Assembly: GCA_022820025.1 (NCBI GenBank)
Contig: JAJEGF010000030.1
Coordinates: forward strand, 1-64,000
Source: Chloroflexota bacterium
GTDB taxonomy: Bacteria; Chloroflexota; UBA11872
Length of the DNA: 64,000 nucleotides
Direction of reading: 5' to 3'
Below, piece after piece: positions 7,968-16,038 of this stretch (positions are counted from its first letter, which is position 1; each line of letters begins with the position of its first letter). Below the pieces are notes generated by a model. That model ran no database searches. It saw nothing but the letters and a program-made list of their open reading frames with translations, and was not told the DNA's origin. The position numbers were made by a program, and so were the translations under genes.

Positions 7968-8998
7968 GACCGCTCCGGATAGCCTCGGCGGCGGAGGGGG
8001 TGGCGGGGTTGGACTTCGGGGTTGACGGTGTCGCGGGGCCAGTAGCCCTGGGCGATCCAGGCCATTTCTTCGGCGGAGCCCTGGCCGACGCGGTGGACGC
8101 TGACGGAGGTGGAGCCGCCGATATGAGGCGTCCAGATGACGTTGGGGAGGTTGATCAGCGGGGTGTCGGGGGTCGGAGGTTCCGATTCGAAGACGTCGAC
8201 GCCGGCGGCCGCGATGGTGCCGGACTCCAGCGCCGACACAAGGGCCGCTTCATCCACGATCGGTCCGCGAGAGACGTTGATCAGCGCGGCGGTGGATCTC
8301 ATCCGGGCCAGCAGGTCGGCGTCGACGAAATGGTGGGTGCGCGGCGTGTAGGGCAAATGCACTGAAACGATGTCTCCCTGTTCGAACGCCTCGTGCAGGT
8401 CCACCAGCTCCACGCCCAGGCCCTGCGCTTCCCAGGGGGAGACGGTGGGCGCGTAGGCAATGCAGCGGGTGCCGAAGGCCTGGGCGCGCGCGGCCACGGC
8501 GCGGCCGATCCGGCCAAGGCCGATCAAGGCCAGGGTGCTGGCGCGCATGTCGCCGATGTGGTCGACGCGGCGTTCCCACTCCGCGATGTTGCGGTGCCCC
8601 GCCTCCCACTCGTTGAGGATTCGCGGGATGCGACGCACCGCCCCCAGGATCAGGTACAGCGCCGTGTCGGCCGTCTGCTCGGTGGCGAAGGTGGGAATGT
8701 TGCCCACGACCACGCCGGCCGCCGTTGCCGCCTCGATGTCCACGTGGTCCACGCCCACCGTCGGCGCGATCACGCCCAGCAGGTCGGGCAACTCGTCGAA
8801 CGTATGCAGGCGGTAGTGCCCGTGCGAATAGATGACGCCCTGGTAGCCGGAAAAACGCTCCACGGCTTCCTCGTCGCTGGTCGGCGCCGGCACCACGTCC
8901 AGCGTGGCGCCAATAGCGTCCAGCGGCTGGCGGTGTTCAACGACGCGCTCGTGGCGCAGGCCGTCGGTCAGGGCAACGCGGAACGAATCGTCGGACAT
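7964..8998 (-). CDS. D-2-hydroxyacid dehydrogenase
   Basis: A 344-residue NAD-dependent D-isomer-specific 2-hydroxyacid dehydrogenase. It has the Rossmann motif LALIGLGRIGRAVAARAQAF, the catalytic Arg block INVSRGPIVDEAAL, the Glu in VDVFESEPP and the catalytic His in WTPHIGGST. It oxidises a D-2-hydroxyacid or reduces a 2-oxoacid. The start at 8998 (MSDDSF) was chosen because homology begins soon after and an in-frame upstream start adds only a low-complexity extension. It is the first gene of the minus-strand oxidoreductase run and overlaps the next gene by 4 bases. A second, truncated member is at the right edge of the window. Confidence 0.9.
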   Translation of the reverse strand: MSDDSFRVALTDGLRHERVVEHRQPLDAIGATLDVVPAPTSDEEAVERFSGYQGVIYSHGHYRLHTFDELPDLLGVIAPTVGVDHVDIEAATAAGVVVGNIPTFATEQTADTALYLILGAVRRIPRILNEWEAGHRNIAEWERRVDHIGDMRASTLALIGLGRIGRAVAARAQAFGTRCIAYAPTVSPWEAQGLGVELVDLHEAFEQGDIVSVHLPYTPRTHHFVDADLLARMRSTAALINVSRGPIVDEAALVSALESGTIAAAGVDVFESEPPTPDTPLINLPNVIWTPHIGGSTSVSVHRVGQGSAEEMAWIAQGYWPRDTVNPEVQPRHPLRRRGYPERS

Positions 8999-9076
8999 TG
9001 AAGAGCGGCCTCGCACGGTCAAGTCGCCGAACCGTAACGCATCAGCCGGCGGACGGCGCAGCAACCCTCAGTTCAG

Positions 9077-9499
9077 CTACCCGCCGGACTCATTCCAGAG
9101 ATGACGTCCGGTGGCCAGGGCCAGCACCACGAAGAGCGCGTTGACCAGCGGGAAGTAGATCAGGTGGGCCGTCACCGCATCGCCGGTCTCGCTGGAGGGA
9201 TTCAGCGTCCAGTACCACTCCCACAGCATCAGCATGACCAGCACGATGGCCCCGTAGTAGGCGAAGCTGCCCCGCAGGTATTCCACGGGGGTGACGTCCG
9301 AGCGTTCCGGGTCGCGTCGCCGTTGGAATCCAACCACCAGGATTACCATCGCCGCGGCCACCATGAACCAGTTCAGGACGCGCCAGATGGGGTAGTCGGT
9401 GGTTCCGTCGTTGTACACCGGCGTCAGGATGAAGTTCACGGCCACGGTGACACCGATAGCCACCAGGAAGAACGCCAGCAGCCGCTTCGCTACCGCCAT
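9077..9499 (-). CDS. Small four-helix membrane protein (paralogue of 38109-38516)
   Basis: A 140-residue protein with four hydrophobic segments: RLLAFFLVAIGVTVAVNFIL, NWFMVAAAMVILVVGF, YYGAIVLVMLMLWEWYW and LVNALFVVLALATG. A charged loop RRRDPERSDVTPVEYLRG follows the second segment. The order NWFMV, RRxxD, YL, FYGAI/YYGAI, W.W recurs in the product at 38109-38516, so the two are paralogues of an unnamed family. No function can be assigned. It is followed on the opposite strand by vapBC. Confidence 0.65.
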   Translation of the reverse strand: MAVAKRLLAFFLVAIGVTVAVNFILTPVYNDGTTDYPIWRVLNWFMVAAAMVILVVGFQRRRDPERSDVTPVEYLRGSFAYYGAIVLVMLMLWEWYWTLNPSSETGDAVTAHLIYFPLVNALFVVLALATGRHLWNESGG

Positions 9500-9662
9500 G
9501 ATCGACACTCTCGAGAGACTTGATACCAGCCGACGCGGCCACGCCGCCGCCCGCTGATCGCCGCCCGCGCCAAGTCTATGCCCTTGCCGGATCGACTTCC
9601 GTGCCCCCCCACGCTCACCGTCCCGGCACTCGCAACGGCCGCAGCGCCAAGGCGAGCGATAG

Positions 9663-9676
9663 ACACCACATGGTGT
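9663..9676. promoter_or_regulatory. Probable VapB operator
   Basis: ACACCACATGGTGT has six-base arms (ACACCA/TGGTGT) around a 2-base centre and abuts a TATAGT -10-like hexamer (9676-9681) just ahead of the vapB start at 9688. Palindromes overlapping the -10 are the usual site of antitoxin autorepression. The assignment is inference from position. Confidence 0.55.
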
Positions 9677-9687
9677 ATAGTAGCGTC

Positions 9688-9948
9688 ATGGGTCGAACAC
9701 AGGTCTATCTCGGCGACGAAGAGCTCGAGCTCCTGGAGCGCGCCGTCCGCGCCACCGGCGCGTCGCGGTCCGAGTTGATCCGGCGCGCGGTCAGGCGCAC
9801 CTTTGGCACAGTCTCGACGGCGGACAAGCTGCTGGCGATAAAAGCCACCGCAGGTCTGTGGTCCGACCGCCCATTCACCGGCGCCGAGTACGTGGACGCT
9901 ATCCGCGGTGACCTCAATGAACGGTTGCGCAAACTCGGTCTTGAATGA
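9688..9948 (+). CDS. vapB: Ribbon-helix-helix antitoxin (VapB-like)
   Basis: An 86-residue protein whose first 45 residues form a ribbon-helix-helix fold: [18 protein letters not shown] followed by [14 protein letters not shown]. The C-terminal part ([19 protein letters not shown]) would neutralise the PIN toxin. It overlaps the toxin gene by 4 bases (ATGA). A long upstream extension in this frame is not coding, because the ATG at 9688 follows a -10 box and a palindromic operator. Confidence 0.85.
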   Translation: MGRTQVYLGDEELELLERAVRATGASRSELIRRAVRRTFGTVSTADKLLAIKATAGLWSDRPFTGAEYVDAIRGDLNERLRKLGLE

Positions 9949-10322
9949 AGCTACTGGACTCTTCGGTAGCCATCGACCATCTGCGTGGAGTCGAGGCTTC
10001 CAGCACACTCCTGCTTAGCCTGATCACCACGGGCGAAACGGTGGCCGCCAGCGAAGTCGTACGTTTTGAGTTGCTGGCGGGCGTGCGCGATCACGAACGG
10101 GACCGCATGGAGCGCTTCTTCGCAGCGCTCACATGGGTGCCGGTCGATGAGCCCATAGTCCGCGCGGCCGGGTCTTTGGCCCGGAAATATCGTCGGGCCT
10201 ACCAGGGCATCGATGACGTTGACTATCTCATCGCCGGCACGGCGCTTCTCCTTGATGCCGACCTTCTGACCACCAACGTCAGGCACTTTCCAATGTTCGA
10301 CGATCTGAAGTCGCCCTACTGA
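9945..10322 (+). CDS. vapC: PIN-domain ribonuclease toxin VapC
   Basis: A 125-residue PIN-domain endoribonuclease. The acidic metal-binding residues are in place: Asp in [11 protein letters not shown], Glu in VVRFELLAG, and Asp in [14 protein letters not shown], with TTNVRHF near the end. VapC toxins cleave tRNA or rRNA and are held inactive by VapB. It starts with ATGA overlap on vapB, so the two are coupled. The length is normal and no residue is missing, so this module looks functional. Confidence 0.92.
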   Translation: MKLLDSSVAIDHLRGVEASSTLLLSLITTGETVAASEVVRFELLAGVRDHERDRMERFFAALTWVPVDEPIVRAAGSLARKYRRAYQGIDDVDYLIAGTALLLDADLLTTNVRHFPMFDDLKSPY

Positions 10323-10414
10323 TCGCGCAAACTATCCAAGCCACGCCCCTGGCCGCGCGAGCGAGCGAGCCCCGGATCTCAGCGCACCAACGTCCGCAGG
10401 CCAATCCCCCACCC

Positions 10415-11227
10415 CTGGTCGTCGTTGACGGCATGAACCTGCTTTGGCGGGCCGCCTACGGATTCCCGGCGCGAATCCGGGACAGCGAAGGCGAGGACGT
10501 GACGCCCGCGTTCGGCTTCTTTGCTCTGCTTCGGAAAGCCATCCACGGCTTGATGCCCTGCGAGGCGGTGGTGGTCTTCGATGGGGAAGGCTCAACGGAC
10601 GCTCGCGTGGAGATGGCGCCGGACTACAAGGCGAACCGAGCCGGCGCGGACTATTCCCACCTGGCCTGGCTGCCGACCCTCTATGAGGGCTTGCGGACCA
10701 TCGGCCTTCAGTTTGAAGAGACGACCGGCGCCGAAGCGGACGATGTGATGGCCCACCTGGTGCGCGGCGCCGGCGCGGCCCGGTACCGCGTGATCGTGTC
10801 CACCGATCGGGACTTTTATCAGCTAATCGAGGACCACGTCGTCATCGCCAACACGATGCGCAAGAGCGGTGACCAGATCGTGGATGGCGCTGAGATACGC
10901 ACGCGCTTCGGCGTCGAGCCCTGGCAGTGGTGCGACTACATGGCCCTGGTCGGCGACACCTCGGACAACATTTCGGGCGTACGCGGCATCGGGCCCAAGC
11001 GCGCCGCGGCCGCGCTGGCCGGCGGGCGCTCGCTGGAGAGCCTGAACGGAGTCGTCAAGCAGGCCTGGTGGGGACGGTACTTCAATGGACGCACAGAGGC
11101 AGCACTAAAGGCTCGCGATCTGATTCGGTTCGCTTCGGACGTCCAGACGTCGATCCGGATCACCGGCCGCGAGTCCCGGCCCCTTCCTCTCGCGGCCGAC
11201 CTGCTCAGGACTATTGGCGTCTGGTAG
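10415..11227 (+). CDS. 5'-3' exonuclease (FEN/Pol I 5'-nuclease family), non-canonical start
   Basis: A stand-alone 5'-nuclease of the DNA polymerase I/Xni type that trims RNA primers or flaps. Motifs are VVFDGEGSTDARVEMAPDYKAN (DNA-binding arch Lys/Arg and Asp), EADDVMAHL, STDRDFYQL, and the helix-hairpin-helix SGVRGIGPKRAAA. The family's first metal ligand (VDG) lies upstream of the only ATG (10433), and no ATG, GTG or TTG is in frame between it and the vapC stop. The codons before the ATG read L-V-V-V-D-G. I therefore extend the gene to the CTG at 10415. A sequence error or AUG at 10433 cannot be excluded. Confidence 0.82.
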   Translation: MVVVDGMNLLWRAAYGFPARIRDSEGEDVTPAFGFFALLRKAIHGLMPCEAVVVFDGEGSTDARVEMAPDYKANRAGADYSHLAWLPTLYEGLRTIGLQFEETTGAEADDVMAHLVRGAGAARYRVIVSTDRDFYQLIEDHVVIANTMRKSGDQIVDGAEIRTRFGVEPWQWCDYMALVGDTSDNISGVRGIGPKRAAAALAGGRSLESLNGVVKQAWWGRYFNGRTEAALKARDLIRFASDVQTSIRITGRESRPLPLAADLLRTIGVW

Positions 11228-11234
11228 CCGGCGG

Positions 11235-11939
11235 TCAGCGCCGCAGGACCAGCGCCTGCAGTTCGCTGAGCCGCGCGATCGTGGAAACGCCTGGCGGCTC
11301 GCCACCCTTGCCGCTTCGGTCAAACCACACGCCCGTCAGCCCCGCGTCGCGGGCTCCAAGCGCATCCACGTCCAATCGATCCCCTACGTGCATGCAGTCC
11401 GACGGTGATGCGCCCACGGCGTCGCAGGCCGCCTGGAAGATCTCCGGTTGCGGCTTGGCGACGCCGATGTCCCCGGAGATCATCACGACAGCGAAGCGAT
11501 CCCGGATGCCGACCGACGCGAGCTTTTGACGCTGCTGCGTTGACGACCCGTTGCTGATGACTCCAAGGCGAAACCCACCCAAGGCGTCCAGGGTTTCGAC
11601 TGCATCGGGAGAAAGCCGCCAGGCCCCGTCGTAGAACTCACGGTAGACGGCATGGATGGCGTCGACTTCGGCGTCGGGCATTTGATCCGGTGTCAGTCCG
11701 AACAGATCGCGAATTCGTGCGCGGCGTTGGCCGATGAACGAGGTCTCGCCGCGCAGGTAGCGCTCGAAGTGGTGGTCCAGCAATGTGATCCAGCGTTGCA
11801 TAAGCCGTTCGTCACACCCGCCCAGCCAATCCCTATACCTATCGAACAAGCCCAGCGCGCCCGCTCGAGTCGCCGCGGCGTCATCAATCAGCGTGTCGTC
11901 GATGTCAAAGAACACGGCCTGGATGGGCGATGCTGCCAT
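11235..11939 (-). CDS. HAD-superfamily hydrolase (subfamily IA)
   Basis: A 234-residue HAD phosphatase, similar to YjjG/5'-nucleotidase-type members. Motif I is VFFDIDDTLIDD (nucleophile Asp and the Asp two residues on), motif II is GVISNGSS, and motif III/IV is AKPQPEIFQAAC with HVGDRLDVDALGARDAGL. It dephosphorylates a small phosphorylated metabolite, with substrate unknown. The start at ATG 11939 gives a normal length. Longer frames upstream run into non-coding sequence. It converges on the exonuclease gene. Confidence 0.9.
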   Translation of the reverse strand: MAASPIQAVFFDIDDTLIDDAAATRAGALGLFDRYRDWLGGCDERLMQRWITLLDHHFERYLRGETSFIGQRRARIRDLFGLTPDQMPDAEVDAIHAVYREFYDGAWRLSPDAVETLDALGGFRLGVISNGSSTQQRQKLASVGIRDRFAVVMISGDIGVAKPQPEIFQAACDAVGASPSDCMHVGDRLDVDALGARDAGLTGVWFDRSGKGGEPPGVSTIARLSELQALVLRR

Positions 11940-12107
11940 TCCACTCCGTCCGGTAGAACGAATTGCTGAACGCCAGCTTGCCTGCCACCGTGATCCCGCG
12001 CGCAGCGTCGACGCAGGGGCTGTCAATGAAACTGGCGGACCGGCCCGTAGATCGTGGGGCATGCGGCGGGGGCGCTACGCTCGCTCCCGTGCCTGATTCC
12101 ACCTCCG

Positions 12108-12896
12108 GTGCGCCGTGTGCGGATCTGCCTGATTGGTGACACCCACGGTTTCGTGCCCGGGCTGGAGGCGGCGCTTGGGGCGTGCCGGCGGCATGCGCCC
12201 GACCTGATCGTGCATTGTGGCGATTTCCTGACATCGCCGTTTTCGCCGGATCCGCCGGTCGAGACGATCGAGCTGCTGCGCGCGGAGGGCGTCGAGGTCA
12301 TCTACGGCAACAACGAGGCGTATTTGCGCGATTGGGCGACGCCGCGATGGATGGCGACGGTGGCCGAACGGCGGCGGCGGCCTGACTCGCCCGAGTACTT
12401 CCTGTCGCTGATCGAGAAGGGGCAGGCGAAACTCAGTGCCGCGGACCTTGCGTGGCTTCGAGCGTTGCCTGCCGAGCTATCGCTGGATGGGGCGCGGCAG
12501 GGCGATGTCTACGTCTGCCACGGCATGCCCGGCAACCCGTTCGCCACGACCTGGGACACGAATCCGGCGTTCACGCCGGATTTCACCGCCGAGGAGATTG
12601 ACGCCGCGCTGTCCCACGCGACCGTCGCCTCGGCCGACTTGATTCTCTGCGGCCATACCCCGGGCCCCACCCTGCTTCGCACCGCGCTCCCCAACGGCCG
12701 AGAGGCGCTGGTCGTCCGTAGCTCCGGCCACCTGCCGGGCGAGGGACCCGGCCCGTGGTACCAGGGCATCTGCGTGCTTACCGACCGCGGGGGGCCGCTC
12801 TCCGGGTTCGCGCGTTGGAGTATCGAGTTCGAGTGGGCGCCGTTTGAGCCCCGCGATCCGAATTGGTCGGGCCTGGCAACGAGCCCAACGATCTGA
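12108..12896 (+). CDS. Calcineurin-like metallophosphoesterase
   Basis: A 262-residue metallophosphoesterase (YfcE-like). The dimetal motifs are ICLIGDTHGF (Asp, His), VHCGDF, VIYGNNEAY (the GNNE/GNH equivalent), VCHGMPG and CGHTPGPTLL. The GTG at 12108 gives the expected start shortly before the first strand; an ATG at 12054 would add a low-complexity leader. It overlaps the next gene by 1 base, suggesting an operon. Substrate is unknown; members include phosphodiesterases and protein phosphatases. Confidence 0.87.
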   Translation: MRRVRICLIGDTHGFVPGLEAALGACRRHAPDLIVHCGDFLTSPFSPDPPVETIELLRAEGVEVIYGNNEAYLRDWATPRWMATVAERRRRPDSPEYFLSLIEKGQAKLSAADLAWLRALPAELSLDGARQGDVYVCHGMPGNPFATTWDTNPAFTPDFTAEEIDAALSHATVASADLILCGHTPGPTLLRTALPNGREALVVRSSGHLPGEGPGPWYQGICVLTDRGGPLSGFARWSIEFEWAPFEPRDPNWSGLATSPTI

Positions 12897-13588
12897 TGTC
12901 CGCCTACGACCCGATTGCCGACTGGTACGCGGCGCAAACCCGGTCGGGTTCGCTGCGACGGTTCCTCGATCACCTGGCTCGTGGCCTCCTCGAGATGGCA
13001 GGCGACGTATCCGGCACGAGAGTCCTGGACGCGGGCTGCGGCGAAGGTCACGTGGCGCGCCTGTTCGCGAGCCACGGAGCACGGGTCGTGGGCGTGGACA
13101 TCTCGCCGCGGCTCCTGGAGTACGCACGGGAACTCGAGGCGCGGAATCGGCACGGGATTGAGTTCGTGGAGGGGGACCTGGGCAAGGGGCTGCCTTCCCA
13201 CAAAGGCGCGTTTGACCTGGCGACGGCGAACATGATGCTCGACGACTGCGAGGACCTGACAGGTGTCCTTAGTGGGATTGCCGACGCCCTCAAGCCCGAA
13301 GGTCGCCTGCTGTTGTCGATGAACAATCCCTACGCGCTCGCCGCACGCGGCAAGGTGAAGGTGTACTTCGCGTCAGGAACGCTCTCCCAGACGTTCAGCA
13401 CAGACCAGGTCGAGTTTGAAGTCCCGTTCTACTACCGAACCTTCGAGGAGTGGGTGGCGGCGTTTCGGCAGGCCGGGTTCCTGCTGCGCAGCCTGGTGGA
13501 CGTTCCGCCCGACCCAGGCGACCCGCATCTGCCGGACGATCCGGTGCCCAAGATCATGCTGGTCGAGCTGATTCGTCGCGCGACCTAA
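12896..13588 (+). CDS. Class I SAM-dependent methyltransferase
   Basis: A 230-residue methyltransferase. The SAM-binding motif I is VLDAGCGEGHVARL, motif II has VVGVDISPRLLEYAR, and the motif IV region is DLATANMMLDDCEDL with ALKPEGRLLLS as motif VI. The N-terminus DPIADWYAAQTRSGS resembles the ubiE/type 11 pattern. Start ATG overlaps the stop of the upstream phosphoesterase by one base, so they are co-transcribed. The substrate is not evident. Confidence 0.88.
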   Translation: MSAYDPIADWYAAQTRSGSLRRFLDHLARGLLEMAGDVSGTRVLDAGCGEGHVARLFASHGARVVGVDISPRLLEYARELEARNRHGIEFVEGDLGKGLPSHKGAFDLATANMMLDDCEDLTGVLSGIADALKPEGRLLLSMNNPYALAARGKVKVYFASGTLSQTFSTDQVEFEVPFYYRTFEEWVAAFRQAGFLLRSLVDVPPDPGDPHLPDDPVPKIMLVELIRRAT

Positions 13589-13681
13589 GCGTTGCTGTCC
13601 GACGACGTTCGGGCTCATCCTCCAACTCGCGGTCGAGGCGATCAGCTTTCATCTCGCCGCAATACGGCGACGGACTTGGGC

Positions 13682-14107
13682 CTAACCCGACGTCGAGTCC
13701 GCCCGCCCTGCAATCCCGACGGGACCGCGCTTTCCTGGAACCAGCGTCACCAGCCTGGGGATCAGCCACTCCGATCCAATCTTTGACGCTCCCTGGATCC
13801 GGCCGTCTCCGGCCAGCTGCCGCACCCGCCGCTCCGAAACGCCCAACTCAACGGCCGCCTGCCGCACCGTGACGTTCGCCACGTCATTGGCCGGGGACTC
13901 GGATGCCAGCTCGAATTCGACCGGGCTCGGCTGCTTCAGCGTGCTCATCTCGTGAATCAGGAACCCGATCACCTCGCCGTCGTCGTCCAGCCGCTTGAGA
14001 ATTCGGTCGTCGTCGGTGGGGGTGAAATACCCCTCCCTGAACGCCCACAGGACTTCCAGCATGTCGCCTTCGTGGTCGTACCAGACGGACACTTTTCTGT
14101 TGCTCAT
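13682..14107 (-). CDS. DUF2283-like domain fused to an excisionase-type helix-turn-helix
   Basis: A 141-residue two-domain protein. Residues 1-60 follow the DUF2283 pattern (VSVWYDHEGDMLEVLW, then DDDRILKRLDDDGEVIGFLI), a domain usually found as a small antitoxin-like partner. Residues about 75-130 form an excisionase/MerR-like HTH (VRQAAVELGVSERRVRQLAGDGRI...WLIPR). It starts with ATGA overlap on a remnant of the preceding gene, so it was once the second gene of a toxin-antitoxin-type pair. It may now act as an orphan regulator. Confidence 0.7.
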   Translation of the reverse strand: MSNRKVSVWYDHEGDMLEVLWAFREGYFTPTDDDRILKRLDDDGEVIGFLIHEMSTLKQPSPVEFELASESPANDVANVTVRQAAVELGVSERRVRQLAGDGRIQGASKIGSEWLIPRLVTLVPGKRGPVGIAGRADSTSG

Positions 14108-14205
14108 GCTCCCTTGATGCTGCGCGCCAGATAGCCGGTGAGAATGAAGCCGTATGTCCTTTGCCGCTTCACAACCAGGCAGACGTAGCGGCTTCTGCCC
14201 GAAGT
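14104..14205 (-). pseudogene. C-terminal remnant of a small toxin-like gene
   Basis: About 32 codons reading SRYVCLVVKRQRTYGFILTGY then LARSIKGA. This resembles the C-terminal strands of the small proteins that normally precede DUF2283 genes, and it still overlaps the DUF2283 gene start by ATGA. No N-terminal part is present because the frame upstream runs into the truncated PIN gene. It is most simply the 3' remainder left by a deletion. Confidence 0.5.
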
Positions 14206-14209
14206 ACGG

Positions 14210-14374
14210 TTAGGCAAGCGTCCGTCGCAGTTCGGCCGTGAGCGGTGCAGAGGCCACGAGCTCGAGAGAGCCGTATCTCCACGCGTTGAGGATAAGCGCT
14301 GCCGGGCTTGCCTCAGCGTGGTAGGCGGCAAGGCCCGACGCCAGGACGTTTGTGTCCGCGACCACGCGAATCAC
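14210..14374 (-). pseudogene. Truncated PIN-domain toxin
   Basis: A 54-codon frame starting at GTG 14374, overlapping the antitoxin stop by GTGA. It reads VIRVVADTNVLASGLAAYH, with the first PIN Asp, then a helix and ASAPLTAELRRTL, before a stop at 14210. PIN toxins of this class are about 130-140 residues. The central Glu and the C-terminal Asp residues are gone, so it cannot form a PIN active site. The deletion seems to have fused the region to the remnant at 14104. Confidence 0.72.
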
Positions 14375-14703
14375 TCAGGCGCAAGTTGACGCTCCGCCCT
14401 GCGTCGACTTTCGGCTCGCACTTCGGCGACCGCTTGAGCTACGGCTTCCTCGATCTGCTCGGTCGTCTGATCACGAAACGCTCTGCCGAAACGCTCGAGA
14501 ATCTCAAAGTCGCGTTCCCGTTTCGCGTCCAGATCAGCCAGGCGCTCAATGTCACTGGCCGAGACGATCCCGGCCACCGGAGCGCCGTGCTTCTCCACTA
14601 CGAAGCGAACCTCGCCACTGACCACCCGGTTGATGACCTTGCTCCAGTTCCGCTTTGCCTCTGATGCGGCCACGGTCTGGGTCACGGCTTCATGCCCGCG
14701 CAT
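14371..14703 (-). CDS. Phd/YefM-family antitoxin (partner truncated)
   Basis: A 110-residue antitoxin. The N-terminal Phd/YefM fold is clear: VAASEAKRNWSKVINRVVSGEVRFVVEKHG, then PVAGIVSASDIERL. The C-terminal half is a charged helix. Start is the ATG at 14703 (MRGHEAV); an upstream start adds an unlikely leader. A TATATT box about 40 bases upstream could be its -10. The cognate toxin is only 54 codons long, so this is an antitoxin without a working toxin. Confidence 0.8.
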   Translation of the reverse strand: MRGHEAVTQTVAASEAKRNWSKVINRVVSGEVRFVVEKHGAPVAGIVSASDIERLADLDAKRERDFEILERFGRAFRDQTTEQIEEAVAQAVAEVRAESRRRAERQLAPE

Positions 14704-14913
14704 ATCAACCCTTTGCAACCTATTTCGACCAATATAGCACAAAACAGGCCAAATCACCCATTCTTCCAGCCCGTTTCAGTCCTGGATGTGTAAACCATGT
14801 CTCCGAACAGGTGTCAGCTGGGTCCCCGGTCAGCACATTCTGCCCGCGGAAGGGTCTTCCGACCGCCGCGCCGTAGGCTTGGCGCGTGGTTGCGGGACGG
14901 TGGGGAGGATTGC

Positions 14914-16008
14914 GTGGCTACGGACTTAACGGTGCTGGGGGCCGGGAATACCGGCTTCGCGGTGGCGGCGAACCTGACGCTGGCGGGGCATTCGGTGACC
15001 CTGGGCGAGCTGCCAGTGTTTCCCGAAGCCATTGTGCCGGTGCGCTCGTCGCGGACGATCGAGTTGCTGGGCGTCGCGCACACTGGCGCAGCCCGCATTG
15101 CCGACATCACCGACGACATCGCGGCGGCCGCGGCGGCCGCGGACACGCTGCTGGTCATCGTGCCGGCGTACGGTCACGCGCCGTGGGCCGAGGCGTTGGC
15201 GCCGCACCTGCGCGACGATCAGACGCTGACCCTGATGCCCGGCACGCTGGGCGCGCTGGAAGTGGCGCGCATCCTGCGTGAAGCGGGTGCGCCGCCGATT
15301 CCCGTGGCTGAGACGGACACGGCGCCCTACGTCTGCCGCAAGACCGGTCCCGCGGAGGCGACGATCTGGGGCGTGGTTCCGCACATGGGGTTGGGCGTGT
15401 TTCCGGCCTCGGCCACCGGGCGCGTGCATGCGGCGCTGGAGCGGTTCTTTCCAGGAATTGTTGCCCTGCCGGACGTCTTTGCCTGCGGCCTGGGCGCCAT
15501 GAACCCCGTGGTGCATCCGCCGGGCGTGCTGCTCAATGCGGGACGCATCGAGCGCTCGCGCGGCGAGTTCTACTTCTACGACGAAGGCGTAACCCCCGGG
15601 GTTGTGGACGCCATCATGGCGCTGGATTCGGAGCGCCGGGCGGTGGCCGCCGCCCTCGGCCACCAGTTGCCCGACGCCGCCCAAGCATTCCACGCGGCCG
15701 GTTTCGGTCCGCAAGCCGATCCGCCCGACCTCTGGGCCACCATCAACGGCAGCCAGATGCTCACGGCCCTGAAGGCGCCGGGCCAACTGGATACCCGCTG
15801 GCTATCGGAGGACGTGCCCTTCGGCCTCCGGGCCTGGTCCGGCCTGGGCGACGCCCTGGAGGTGCCCACGCCGGTGATTGACGCGGTGATCACCCTGGGC
15901 CTCACCGTTCTGCACGAGCCGCTGGATACCAACCGCCGCACGTTGGCGGATATGGGGCTGGAGGGGATGGATCGGGACGGGATGCTGGAGTACGTCCGCG
16001 AAGGCTGA
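14914..16008 (+). CDS. Opine/octopine dehydrogenase family NAD(P)-binding protein
   Basis: A 364-residue protein of the octopine/nopaline dehydrogenase family. The N-terminal Rossmann fold carries VLGAGNTGFAVAANL. The C-terminal opine-type domain includes GLGAMNPVVHPPGVLLNAGRIE, where the His of NPxxHPP is the catalytic residue in family members. GTG at 14914 follows GTGGGGAGG (RBS), deciding the start. Opine dehydrogenases reductively join an amino acid and a 2-oxoacid, but related enzymes in bacteria also make metallophore opines. No metallophore genes are nearby, so the substrate is unknown. It is followed by an alpha/alpha-toroid protein 30 bases on. Confidence 0.82.
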   Translation: MATDLTVLGAGNTGFAVAANLTLAGHSVTLGELPVFPEAIVPVRSSRTIELLGVAHTGAARIADITDDIAAAAAAADTLLVIVPAYGHAPWAEALAPHLRDDQTLTLMPGTLGALEVARILREAGAPPIPVAETDTAPYVCRKTGPAEATIWGVVPHMGLGVFPASATGRVHAALERFFPGIVALPDVFACGLGAMNPVVHPPGVLLNAGRIERSRGEFYFYDEGVTPGVVDAIMALDSERRAVAAALGHQLPDAAQAFHAAGFGPQADPPDLWATINGSQMLTALKAPGQLDTRWLSEDVPFGLRAWSGLGDALEVPTPVIDAVITLGLTVLHEPLDTNRRTLADMGLEGMDRDGMLEYVREG

Positions 16009-16038
16009 AGCTCCGGCGCCGACGAGAGGAACTGGAAG

